64,000 nt of DNA from positions 496,001-560,000 of the forward strand of contig JAGTJM010000012.1 in NCBI GenBank assembly GCA_020747015.1. The letters are read 5' to 3'. Each line of letters begins with the position of its first letter. Position 1 is the stretch's first letter. The DNA is from Pyrenochaeta sp. MPI-SDFR-AT-0127. Taxonomy: Eukaryota > Ascomycota > Dothideomycetes > Pleosporales > Cucurbitariaceae. The position numbers were made by a program, and so were the translations under genes. The notes below the pieces were generated by a model that made no database searches, was not told where the DNA came from, and saw only the letters and a list, made by a program, of their open reading frames with translations. Positions 33,165 to 43,130 of the stretch are shown piece by piece.

Positions 33165-34718
33165 ATGCCCATACACCGTCCCCGCATACCAAATGTCAAA
33201 CTCGCAAGTTTCTTGTACCGATCTTACCCGCTACGCTCTCTGGTGCAAGTCGCTGCATCAGAGCCTAAACACCCTCCTTCTACCGCGCTGAGTACACCGA
33301 TCGCGATTTTCACGCCGCAGCGCGTTCGCCTAGACAATACCAAAAAAGCCACCATCGAGCCACAAATATACCAGCATACTACTGCAAATATGGAGACAGA
33401 TACCCTACACGTAGACCCACAGAAGTTGGGAAACATCGCGTTCAGAGAGTCCAGAAATGACTTGATCGATGAGTGGGATATACAATATGCACAAGGGAAG
33501 GACTACGAGTCCTTGAAGAGAGCAGCAGAAGAGCTAGTCAACACAGACACGCCTGTCGCATTTCCAACAGAAACTGTGTATGGGCTGGGCGCAGACGCAA
33601 CAAGGAGCTCGGCTGTCAAAGCCATCTTCGCTGCGAAGGGTCGGCCGGCTGACAACCCGCTCATTGTACACGTTCATTCGTTGTCACAACTACGCACGTT
33701 ACTTACTGGCAGAGGCCAGCTTCCTGGCCAAGTGCCGGATGTAGGGAAAGATCCCATACCAGAGATATACAAACCGATCATCGAGCGCTTCTGGCCTGGC
33801 CCAATCACTATTATCCTCCCGGCTCCCGAGATATCTGTTCTTGCTCCAGAAGTTACAGCAGGCCTTTCTACATTTGGCGCACGAATGCCACGGTCTATAC
33901 TCGCGCTCTCTCTCCTGCGTCTCTGCGACCGCCCACTCGCTGCGCCTTCTGCAAACGCTTCTACACGCCCCTCGCCCACTGCGGCGGAACATGTCTTGGA
34001 TGACCTGCAAGGGAGGATACATACAATTGTCGACGGCGGGCCGTGTGAAGTCGGCGTCGAGAGCACAGTCATAGATGGGATATCAGGTTCACCAACTATA
34101 CTACGGCCTGGTGGCATCACCGTGGAGCAGCTACGACAGTGTCCAGGTTGGGAGAATGTAGTGACGGGTTACAAGGATAAGCAAGAAGGAGGAGCAAGTA
34201 AGCCAAGAGCGCCAGGCATGAAGTATAGGCATTACAGCCCTAAGGCTGAAGTTGTACTGTTCGAAGCAGGGGCCGGGCAGCCTACTTCTGAGGAGCTCAC
34301 AATGAAGAAGAAGATTGGAATAATACGAACAAAGAGTTGGAAGCCTGCGCTTGGTCTTGGTGTTGAGAAATCTAGCGCCATGAACGGTCACACCAACGGA
34401 GTGCTACATACTACCAAGGCATCATCTTCGCCACATGCCTCACCCTCCCGCCTCTCCAATCTCCTTCGGTCAGTCATCCAGCATCAGATTCCACACGCGG
34501 AACATTACAGTTCTACGTCTAGCAACGCCGAGATTTGGGATGTAAATCTAGGCGCAGAGACGGAAGGTGTAGCAAGGGGCTTATTCTCTGCACTTCGAGA
34601 GTTGGACAAGAAGGGTGTAGACATAATATATGTCGAAGGAATCGATGACACGACTGGTGACGATATCGCAGCTGCGGTCATGAACAGGCTAAGGAAAGCT
34701 GCTGAGATCAGAATGTGA
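33165..34718 (+). CDS. SUA5: Threonylcarbamoyl-AMP synthase (Sua5/YrdC)
   Basis: Intronless, 517 residues. The YrdC domain has AFPTETVYGLGADATRSSAVKAIFAAKGRPADNPLIVHV, then PGPITIILP and APSANASTRPSPT, the motifs that bind ATP, threonine and bicarbonate. The linker ends APGMKYRHYSPKAEVVLF, followed by the C-terminal Sua5 domain. The enzyme makes threonylcarbamoyl-AMP, first step of t6A37 formation in ANN-decoding tRNAs. Residues 1-75 precede the catalytic domain, are rich in Arg/Ser and poor in acidic residues, and contain a second ATG at residue ~75 just before the conserved part. This suggests mitochondrial and cytosolic forms from one gene, as known for yeast Sua5. Confidence 0.95.
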   Translation: MPIHRPRIPNVKLASFLYRSYPLRSLVQVAASEPKHPPSTALSTPIAIFTPQRVRLDNTKKATIEPQIYQHTTANMETDTLHVDPQKLGNIAFRESRNDLIDEWDIQYAQGKDYESLKRAAEELVNTDTPVAFPTETVYGLGADATRSSAVKAIFAAKGRPADNPLIVHVHSLSQLRTLLTGRGQLPGQVPDVGKDPIPEIYKPIIERFWPGPITIILPAPEISVLAPEVTAGLSTFGARMPRSILALSLLRLCDRPLAAPSANASTRPSPTAAEHVLDDLQGRIHTIVDGGPCEVGVESTVIDGISGSPTILRPGGITVEQLRQCPGWENVVTGYKDKQEGGASKPRAPGMKYRHYSPKAEVVLFEAGAGQPTSEELTMKKKIGIIRTKSWKPALGLGVEKSSAMNGHTNGVLHTTKASSSPHASPSRLSNLLRSVIQHQIPHAEHYSSTSSNAEIWDVNLGAETEGVARGLFSALRELDKKGVDIIYVEGIDDTTGDDIAAAVMNRLRKAAEIRM

Positions 34719-34975
34719 ATGGAATGGACGTTGAAACAGTCCACGATGAAGTAGTGAACACTCAGTCACAATCAACTAGACATGAATTTCCAACGAAGCA
34801 TGACCTTAACGACAATTGAATGCATCAATCATGGATGAAAATCACAGCCACGCGGCATTGCTTTGAATAAACAAATTGTATCCCTTATGACTCTCCTCCT
34901 CATACTTCTTCTCCAACTCCAAAGTTTAACCTTTCTCCATCGAGATATTGCAAAAATTGTCAAAGTTGCTAGAAT

Positions 34976-35467
34976 ATGCCTTCTTCATGCATTCTACTCA
35001 GCATGCTGGTGCTGCTAGTCTGCACCTTTGCAGCACCACACGACAAAGATAAATCAATCTCCATACCTCTTACTTCTTCTAGATGGTCTCCACCCAGCAA
35101 GATTATCAAGACTGTAGTCATTACTATGACTGAGACTGTGGAAGCTGTAGTTCAACGGCCTTTTGTGAACTACACTTCTGCTTGTGCTACTCTGAGAACA
35201 CCTCACTTTGCGTCTACCTACCCCATTCCTAATTACGAGTTTGCACAGATACAAGTCCACGACCTGGCACCAAACGAGTCAGACAACGCTACGGCAGAGA
35301 TCATCGTGCCGTCTACTTCTAAGACGCCAGCCCTCGACCCCATCGCTTGGGCTGGCATGGATGGCGCGATAAACTACACAAACACCCGTAGAAGTGAAGA
35401 AAGCATAGGCGGGAAATGGCGAAAGCGAGTTTTGAACAGATTCATCGCTCTTGCTGAACAGCGGTGA
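34976..35467 (+). CDS. Small secreted protein of unknown function
   Basis: A single exon encodes 163 residues. Residues 1-20 (MPSSCILLSMLVLLVCTFAA) are a clear signal peptide. The mature part is Thr/Ser/Pro-rich with three N-glycosylation sequons (NYT, NES, NAT, plus NYT near the end) and a VVITMTETVEAVV segment. Only one Cys remains after the leader, so it is not a disulphide-rich effector. The C-terminus is basic (GGKWRKRVLNRFIALAEQR). I do not recognise a family. A function at the cell surface or outside the cell is likely, nothing more precise. Confidence 0.6.
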   Translation: MPSSCILLSMLVLLVCTFAAPHDKDKSISIPLTSSRWSPPSKIIKTVVITMTETVEAVVQRPFVNYTSACATLRTPHFASTYPIPNYEFAQIQVHDLAPNESDNATAEIIVPSTSKTPALDPIAWAGMDGAINYTNTRRSEESIGGKWRKRVLNRFIALAEQR

Positions 35468-36038
35468 TTATCTCTGCGGAGGGCAGCTCGTGTGTTGTAC
35501 TACGATCAGTTTTGAAGTACTTGGTCTTTTCTTTTCGAGACAACGGAAATATTGGGTACATGAGCAGCGTTGTGCAGTTGTACTCAAGGAAGGGGGTGGA
35601 TGAGTTAGAAATATGAACATATACTCAGATCGGTAGTTGTGCAGGTGAAATAAAGTTCACGATGCGTCTTAGCAAGGGCAAGGAACCTTGTTTGGCTAAG
35701 AGACAGGAGTTGGGCATAGCCGCGACCAAGTAGGTGTCGGCTAGGACGCCAACACCATTTCCGGCACCTTCAGGAGCAGCTTTCCCTATGCGTACAATAC
35801 TAAGACATACAAAAAGGTCCGACGAAATCAAAAGAAGTGCCATCGAAATTTGCAAGAAAGTCACATGGAGCTTTGCATTAGCATGAAGGAGTTTTGAAAG
35901 AACGACCACCCAAGGAAACCACTAATGAAAGTGTAGTCTGCTCGCGGTGCCTTACTCAATAACCAGTCCGTTTCCTCTGAAAATTTATTTTTGATAATCT
36001 CAGAGGCGTTAAGGTAGCACCCAGAGTCCAAACCAGGC
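35468..36038. other. Intergenic region
   Basis: About 570 bases. A minus-strand frame (35625-35909) contains one hydrophobic stretch but no ATG at its head and no splice support; it could be a remnant. No gene is called. Confidence 0.4.
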
Positions 36039-38703
36039 TTATTTTTTCAACTTTTCGATTTGTACGGGGATATTCAGATCAGCGCCGTGAGAGATGAGAA
36101 GCTCTAACGTCCTAATCACAGCAGAGTGGTCTCGTCTAAAACTATAGCTATACTGATGCAAGGCGGCCATGAAGTCGGTCCAAATGGTAGAAGGAAAACT
36201 TAAATTGTGGTTAGGTTTCGCGCCTTTGCTAAGCAAAAGCTCAACCATGTCTGGATTCAGATATTGCTGAGTTGAGTTGGTGCCAAATTTGGGCAAGTTG
36301 CGCAAGGAGACGTGGAGCAATGGAATTTTCGAATGTGCTTTCATGTCCGGCGATAGTAAGAGACTTTGCGTAACGTATAGTCGTAGATTGTTGCTTACGA
36401 GATGGCCTAGGAAGGACCCATCTGGGCTGATCTTGTCAAGCCAGTGGGATGATGATTTGGTGGCAATCGTCTCCAGTCCCGGGCTATCGCAATGCTACGC
36501 CGATCATCTTTAAGTTCGAGTTCATGTGCATAGTGGAACACGGTCTCGAAAGGATCGATGGCTAGCGCATGCCCACTTGGTATTGGGCCGAGCTTGACCT
36601 GGGCCAGAAATCCTGTAGCGAGACATTGGTTGGGCGCAAATCCAGGATCAAGATGCTCTTTCAACATAACTCGCATGTCTCTAGTCAGGCAGAAATCACG
36701 AGCAGTTCTATGCAAGAAATCAACCGTCGGTACATCCGATCCATGCCGCCGCGCGGATGCTTCGAGTAGACCCCTGGTACGGCCATCCAGCCTTCGACGC
36801 ATATCATCCTCTCTTGAATCTACCTCCATCTGTGACAGAAAAAGTCGTTCTGCTTGGAAGGCGAACCCTGGATCCTCCTCATCAAGATATGAGATTACGA
36901 GGAGAGGGATCGGACCAGATGGTGGAGCGTGAAGGACGTACTGGAAGGCTTTGAACTTGTCCTTCCGATAAACTTCCTCAATTGACTCAAGCATGTGTCG
37001 GAAAAAGTCCTCTAGCGACGGCGGAAGAAGTGCAATCCGTCTTTGGAGGTCAGACATACGGTCAGAGCTTGTAAGACCGCGCAAGAGTGACTGTACTACA
37101 AGAGACACCCACAGGAAAACGCCTTCGGCTTTGTTCACAATCTACTGTACAAGCTCTTGGTACCTGTGATCCCGTTGTTGAAGTACATCGAAGCGTTCAT
37201 GTTCCTCGAGGACATCTCTAACGTACAGTGCGATGTCGTCTCGTGTGAGGTCCTCCAGCTTCAACATCCGATAGTTAGGTCGTACATATTCATCTTTGAA
37301 AACATGCCAGGGCCTACTAGAGACGCAAAGCTTGACCATCCTAAGCTTTGAAAGCGCACGAAGGGCTTTGATCAAATCTGAGCTCTCTCCTTCGTACTCG
37401 TCGAGATCGTCTATGAAGAAGCAGAACTTTGTTGTTGGCTCAACTTGGTGACTAAGAATGCCGAATGGTTTCAGCAGTGACTGTGTATCCCACGTGTGCA
37501 GCTCGGCATCCTCCAGGTCCGGTTCAAGATCGGAGAAAAGGTCTGAAATCATGTATGGGCATTTGCGAAGAATTGTGAAGAGTAAAGACCGAAGCAGCCC
37601 TTCTTGAGACTTCTGTAAATCACTTATGGCGTTCCAGAAGAAGTATTTTGCCATCACAATTGTTTTGGCAGCTGCCCAACTTTTCAGATGTTGCTCAGTG
37701 AGTGGGTGGTTTACCAAAAATTTCATTAGGGCAGATTTGCCGGACCCAGCTTTTCCCATTGCCCAAAACACCCCATGATCATTTTGCAGCCACTCGAGGA
37801 AGGTTGAGTCCTTATTATCCTCAGAAAAGATCCATTCAAAGGTTCTTGCATGCGCTTCTGGTATCTTGGACTCGCGTATAGCAATCGGCTTGAAGTGAAG
37901 ACTTCGAAGTATCCTCTGATTTTTGGAAACGGATCTCGTTTCATCCTGAACCGCGGATAGGGCCTGAATCAACTTCTGCATTCGTGTGGAGAGCTCCGAA
38001 ACAGCGTGTTCGCTTACAGACTGTAGTCGTCCTATTTTCTTCAGGAGATCTTCCACTTTAATACCATAAAGTACTGCCTTGGCATCTAGTTGCTCTATAT
38101 GAAAAACAACATTGTCTCTCACATGTCGTAGTTCCTGTGTTGTGTTCGATTCCATGCGCTTGCTCTCGTCTATCAAATTTTGAATTGCTTGGAAGACCTC
38201 GGAATTTTGGTCTCTAAAAAACCGGAATTAGAGTTTCTATCTAGGTACACTGCGAAAGGGAAACTTTACCTCATAAGCAGAAGCAATTGTGTATTCAACT
38301 GTTCTTGTAATTTGCCGAGTTTGCTCCCTATCTTCTCGACCTTTTGCACTTTGCCAAGCCTTTGGTGCACGGCGTGCACGAAACTCTTCCATTTCCCACA
38401 AGGTTTGTTCACCTTGAATTCTGCAATTGCACCTAATAAATCATCGACAACTGCTGTGATTTTGTCCGCTAAGACTTTCAATTGCTGGCCGGTTACTGAT
38501 CCCGATGGAGTAGTGACAGAAGACAGGCGTGTTATCAGCCGCTTCAGATCGCCAGCAATGGTTTCGATGTCGGCGTTGGTCTCCGAAAGGCCAGTAGCAG
38601 AGGAATGAATCTCTCCTATTTCGGCAAACAGCTTACACAGGAAGTCGAAGAATTGTACGATATTGCTTGCCAAACCAACCGCGGCCAGAGCCTCCAGAGG
38701 CAT
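36039..38703 (-). pseudogene. NACHT-like STAND NTPase gene, broken by a stop codon and a frameshift
   Basis: Exon 1 (38703-38270) encodes a fungal STAND N-terminal domain (MPLEALAAVGLASNIVQFF). A 56-base intron leads to exon 2 with the P-loop GKAGSGKSALMKFL and the Walker B-like FCFFIDDLDEYEGES, then a RPW sensor region. An in-frame TAG at 37142-37144 follows HRYQELVQ. The same frame then continues with IVNKAEGVFLWVSLVVQSLL, the expected next block, for another ~220 codons. Near 36478-36507 the frame shifts by one base, after which SSHWLDKISPDGSFLGHLV and two ankyrin-like units (MVELLLSKGAKPN, ELLISHGADLN) continue to 36039. Without both lesions the gene would be of normal length for this family. 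A truncated ~500-residue product could still be made. Such proteins act in non-self recognition and regulated cell death. Confidence 0.85.
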
Positions 38704-40025
38704 GGCTGCCAATGGGAGCGCGAAGCGCTCACGGCTGTTTTGGGGAGCCCGAGAAAATCACGCCCTCAACTATATAGAAGCAAACGAACGGTACTACACG
38801 AGATATAGACGATGGCCTTTTGAGGAGCATTATTTGGGCGTTCAAAGAAGGTAAGGCTGAGCCTGCGGCCAAGCTTGATATGGGTCAAACTTGACCGGTG
38901 AAAGGCTGCCAAGGCGAATATACCACCAGAATTCTGCCTTACCGAGGAAGCGCATGCTTTCAATTCTTTCTAAAGCCAACATGATTGCCAATCAACCTGC
39001 ATACTCTTCCAGACCTGAAGGCTCGATTCACAGGTCTACGGTCATGGTGACCTTCCAGCGGCTGGCGCTTTTGAATGATAGCAGCTTCGTACAGCTTGTT
39101 GACGAGAAACAGCGAAATTACACAGAGGCCTCCCGCATGATATAATGAATATCAGCTACTGCCCGGCGAGGACTGTTCGCGCAATCGTCAGTCTGATGCG
39201 GGGTCGCAACAACTCGAACCTCCAGCCTTACACCTTCTGAACTCACAGTAAATTCTGTGCGCTCAGAGCAGGCTCATGCTGCACTGTTACAGTCTCAGGA
39301 TAAATCAGGATATCTCAGTCATCGATTATTTCAATACGGTCAGAGCTTAGATTCAAAAGCGGACGTAGATTTTGGCTGGGTCGCTTTTAAGGCAAGTCGC
39401 TCTCGATTACCATTGTTTCACATAGCAGCCGAGTCTTCTGGTGAGGCAAATCGGCGTCGTACAGCTCACCAGCAAAATTTGCTTTGTCAGCATGGCACTT
39501 GCAAAAGAACAGAAACGCTCTTCTACGTAACTCTACGTATTGCTTCTGGCGACTTGAGTGGAGTAGAATATGCGTAATGGATCCAACCGTACGTGAACAG
39601 TACAACAACACTATGCTCGTTGAAATATGATAATCCTTACGCCACCTATGGTTGGTATTCCGTCAACCTCCCTCTCCTTCTGTTTTATTCTTGTTCGCTA
39701 ATTGCTATCATCTATTTTGCAAGCCTTGCTAGCTTATGGGTAATTGAAGTCTTCTAGCAAGCTCACCATCCAACTCGGCCGTGTTCTCTAGTGAGATTAT
39801 AATTTTAAGGCAAGCCAAGGACGATGATAGTGGGGAAGCTCGCATAACCACTCCGGTCTGGGGCTTATGTGCGCTGCCTCGAAAGGTTGCTTTCAAAGTC
39901 CACCCCCACTATCATAATCCATCAGCCGCAAGCCATGATCGAGTACCGTAGTCAGTTCTGAAGAGCGCCTTATCCCAAATAGCTTGGTTTCTCTACCCTC
40001 CTATCCTGGAATCGATGTTGCAGTG
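38704..40025. promoter_or_regulatory. Head-to-head promoter region between two STAND genes
   Basis: This 1.3 kb gap separates the broken NACHT-like gene (leftward) and the HET-NB-ARC-TPR gene (rightward). Short frames lack recognisable domains. It should hold both promoters. No tRNA or transposon end is visible. Confidence 0.45.
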
Positions 40026-43000
40026 ATGCGACTTCTCTACTTCGAATTTTCCGAGAGACTCGTCTCGACAGACTTCAGCGGCAAAACCATCCCACCATAT
40101 GCTATTCTTTCACACAGGTGGGGAGCGTCCGAGGTTCTCTTTGAGGATTTAGGAACTCAAATCTGTAAAGAAAAGGAAGGTTATCGGAAAATTGAGTTCT
40201 GCGCCAAACAGGCGGCCCAGGATCAGTTACAGTACTTCTGGATCGACACATGTTGCATTGACACATGGAATCTTCGTGAGCGCTCAAAAGCAATTAACTC
40301 AATGTTCCGTTGGTATAAAAACTCTACTAAATGTTACGTCTTCCTATCGGACGTTTCAATAGAGATACCACACCAAAGCGACTGGGAGGTATCCTTTCAG
40401 GCAAGCGAATGGTTCACTCGAGGTTGGACACTTCAAGAACTCATTGCCCCACAATTCGTAGAGTTTTTCTCTTCTGAAGGACGGCGAATAGGCGATAAGC
40501 AATCCCTAGAACAGCTACTCTATAAGGTTACTAGTATTCCAGTCGAGGCGTTGCAGAATTGTCCATTAGACAGATTTACCATATTTGAGCGAATGAAGTG
40601 GGTCGAGAATCGCGAAACAACTGAAGCAGAAGACAATGTATACTGCCTTCTAGGAATTCTCAATATCTTCATGTCAACTTCCTATGGCGAGGGAAAGGAG
40701 AAAGCATGGAGCAGACTCGAAATCGAAATTGAAGCGGAAGCAGCCAGTAGCGCTCTATCCATTATTCCGTTTCCCCAAAACGATCAATTCGTTGGCCGAG
40801 AGTCGCAGCTCGCAGAACTAGAAGCAAAACTTTTCGGAGGCAAGCACTCAACAATAGTTATAACAGGACCGGGGGGCACAGGAAAGACGCAGCTGGCGCT
40901 CGAGCTTGCGTACCGTACAAGACAAAAGAATGAAAGCTGCTCAGTCTTCTGGATTGATGCAAGCGATATAGACAGTCTTTATCAATCGTATACAAGGATT
41001 GCCCAAAAGCTCAATATTTCAGGTTGGAACGACGAGAAGGCAGATATTAAGCAGCTGTTGAAGCTTCATCTAAGTCGGGAGGGTGCAAGGCAGTGGCTGC
41101 TAATCTATGATAACGCTGGTGACATAGACCAAGGCTCCAGCGGGCTGTCGACAGCACGAGCGACGAACTTGATTGATTATCTACCACAGTCTGAAGTCGG
41201 CTCTATCATCTTCACAACAGCTTACAGTAATACAGCTAAGAAGCTGGTATCACCGGACATTATAGAACTCGGGCAGATGACACCTGACGCGGCCCAAACG
41301 ATGTTCGGAAACTATTTGAGCATTCTGATTCCAAGAAACGAGCAGGATGAGACGAAGCTTTTGCTACAGGAGCTATCATATCTTCCTCTAGCAATTGTCC
41401 AGGCCGCTGCATATATCAATACCAGAAACATCACTCTGCAAACCTATCGAGCACTATTACTTGAGCAAAAGGACGATGCCAGCGAGTTACCGGAGGACAA
41501 GCTACAAGGATACGGTACAAGAGATCCTGTAGCTACAACACTTCTCCTCTCAATAGACCAGATCCGCCGTAATAATTCACTGGCAGCAAACTACCTATTC
41601 CTTGCGGCCTGCATCGACCGAAAAGATATTCCGTTCGAACTTCTAGAAGCATCCTCACCTTTTGAAAGGGACAACGCGATAAAAGTTCTCACCAGCTACG
41701 CGCTTATCACGAGGCGACCTGCCGAGTCCGCACTCGATATCCATCAACTAGTGCATAGTGCTCTACGGAGAACACTTGAGAAGCAAGAGAAGCTGGAGCC
41801 ATGGGCTCGACATGCTATTACACAGCTATGTAGGGTGTTCCCAGACGACGATCACAGTAGTAGAAGTAAATGGAGACGATTACTTCCCCATGCTAAGTAC
41901 GCTCTGTTAAATAGTGTCACTGAACAAGAGAGTGCGGACAGGGCGAGGCTGGTGTGGAAATGCGCCATGGCACTAGTTAGTGACGGGTGGTATAACGAGT
42001 CAGAAGAGTTGTTTATGCAACTGATCGAAACGAGAAAGAGAATGCTTGGGGACGAACATCCCTCCACATTAACTAGCATGGCCAACTTGGCGTCGACGTA
42101 CAGGAATCAAGGCAGGTGGAATGAGGCTGAAGAGCTGCAAGTAAAAGATTTAGAAATATGCTTGAAGGTGCTTGGGGATGAGCATCCTGACACGCTGACT
42201 AGTATGGGCAACTTGGCGTCGACGTATATAAATCAGGGCAGGTGGAAGGAGGCTGAAAAGCTGGAGATGCAGGTGATAGAGACGAGGAAGAGAGTGCTTG
42301 GGGGCGAGCATCCCTCCACACTAACTAGCATGGCCAACTTGGCGTTGATGTATTGGAATCAAGGCAGGTGGAAGGAGGCTGAGGAGCTGCAAGCGAAAGA
42401 TCTAGAAGTATGCTCAAGGGTGCTTGGGGATGAGCATCCCGACACGCTAACCAGTATGAGTAACTTGGCGTCGACATACAGGGATCAAGGCAGGTGGAAG
42501 AAGGCTGAAGAGCTAGAGGTGCAAGTGGTGGAGTCAAGAAAGAGAGTGCTTGGGGACGAGCATCCAGACACGCTGACTAGCATGATCAAGATGGCAACAA
42601 TATACTGGAATCAAGGTAGGTTGAAGGAGGCTGAAAAGCTGGAGATGCAGGTGATAGAGACGAGGAAGAGGGTGCTTGGGGACGAGCATCCAGACATGCT
42701 GACGAGTATGGCCAACTTGGCGTTGACGTACTGGAATCAAGGCAGGTGGAAGGAGGCTGAGGAGCTGCAAGCGAAAGATCTAGAAGTATGCTTAAGGGTG
42801 CTTGGGGGTGAGCATCCTGACACGCTAACCAGTATGGGTAACTTGGCGTCGACATACAGGGATCAAGGCAGGTGGAAGAAGGCTGAAGAGCTAGAGGTGC
42901 AAGTGATGGAGTCAAGAAAGAGAGTGCTTGGGGACGAGCATCCAGACACGCTGGCCATCATGAGCAATCTTGCATTTACACAAAAAATGCAAAGTCGTAA

Positions 43001-43130
43001 TGAGGAGGCTTTGATACTAATGGAAAAGTGCTTTGAAGTACGGAAACGAGTTATTGGGTCTCACCATCCAGACACAGAGTCTTCGCTTGAAACGTTGAAT
43101 GAGTGGCGGATGGAGAAATTAGAGAATTGA
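40026..43130 (+). CDS. HET - NB-ARC - TPR protein (fungal NLR-like)
   Basis: A single exon encodes 1034 residues. The N-terminal HET domain has YAILSHRWG (residues 25-33), FWIDTCCID and SEWFTRGWTLQELIAP. The NB-ARC domain follows, with P-loop GPGGTGKTQLALELAY at about residues 281-296, Walker B RQWLLIYDNAGD, and the winged-helix part near ALDIHQLVHSALRRTLE. From about residue 644 nine 42-residue kinesin-light-chain-type TPR units run to the end. HET domains trigger cell death when the sensor half detects a non-self signal, in heterokaryon incompatibility or defence. The ATG at 40026 gives the usual MRLL start; the frame upstream has no ATG. The frame is intact, unlike its broken neighbour. 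Confidence 0.94.
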   Translation: MRLLYFEFSERLVSTDFSGKTIPPYAILSHRWGASEVLFEDLGTQICKEKEGYRKIEFCAKQAAQDQLQYFWIDTCCIDTWNLRERSKAINSMFRWYKNSTKCYVFLSDVSIEIPHQSDWEVSFQASEWFTRGWTLQELIAPQFVEFFSSEGRRIGDKQSLEQLLYKVTSIPVEALQNCPLDRFTIFERMKWVENRETTEAEDNVYCLLGILNIFMSTSYGEGKEKAWSRLEIEIEAEAASSALSIIPFPQNDQFVGRESQLAELEAKLFGGKHSTIVITGPGGTGKTQLALELAYRTRQKNESCSVFWIDASDIDSLYQSYTRIAQKLNISGWNDEKADIKQLLKLHLSREGARQWLLIYDNAGDIDQGSSGLSTARATNLIDYLPQSEVGSIIFTTAYSNTAKKLVSPDIIELGQMTPDAAQTMFGNYLSILIPRNEQDETKLLLQELSYLPLAIVQAAAYINTRNITLQTYRALLLEQKDDASELPEDKLQGYGTRDPVATTLLLSIDQIRRNNSLAANYLFLAACIDRKDIPFELLEASSPFERDNAIKVLTSYALITRRPAESALDIHQLVHSALRRTLEKQEKLEPWARHAITQLCRVFPDDDHSSRSKWRRLLPHAKYALLNSVTEQESADRARLVWKCAMALVSDGWYNESEELFMQLIETRKRMLGDEHPSTLTSMANLASTYRNQGRWNEAEELQVKDLEICLKVLGDEHPDTLTSMGNLASTYINQGRWKEAEKLEMQVIETRKRVLGGEHPSTLTSMANLALMYWNQGRWKEAEELQAKDLEVCSRVLGDEHPDTLTSMSNLASTYRDQGRWKKAEELEVQVVESRKRVLGDEHPDTLTSMIKMATIYWNQGRLKEAEKLEMQVIETRKRVLGDEHPDMLTSMANLALTYWNQGRWKEAEELQAKDLEVCLRVLGGEHPDTLTSMGNLASTYRDQGRWKKAEELEVQVMESRKRVLGDEHPDTLAIMSNLAFTQKMQSRNEEALILMEKCFEVRKRVIGSHHPDTESSLETLNEWRMEKLEN
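41955..43088 (+). repeat. Nine tandem 126-base TPR units inside the HET-NLR gene
   Basis: Units of 126 bases (42 codons, consensus NLASTYxxQGRWKEAEEL...RVLGDEHPDTLTSM) start at 41955 and then every 126 bases. Units 4 (42333) and 7 (42711) differ at 5 of 126 positions by eye, as do units 5 (42459) and 8 (42837). Block 3-4-5 is therefore a recent duplicate of block 6-7-8, or the reverse. Confidence 0.9.

Noticed and set aside
37142..37144. Stop codon in the NACHT-like gene as a normal gene end
   Set aside because: The same frame continues directly with the next conserved block of the family, so the stop is a lesion rather than a natural end.
42325..42915. Several long minus-strand frames with repeated LPxLYP-like words
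   Set aside because: They mirror the TPR repeats of the HET-NLR gene; periodicity of the coding strand explains them.
41955..43088. Possible CRISPR-like direct repeats
   Set aside because: The 126-base repeats have no spacers, are in frame and encode TPR units.
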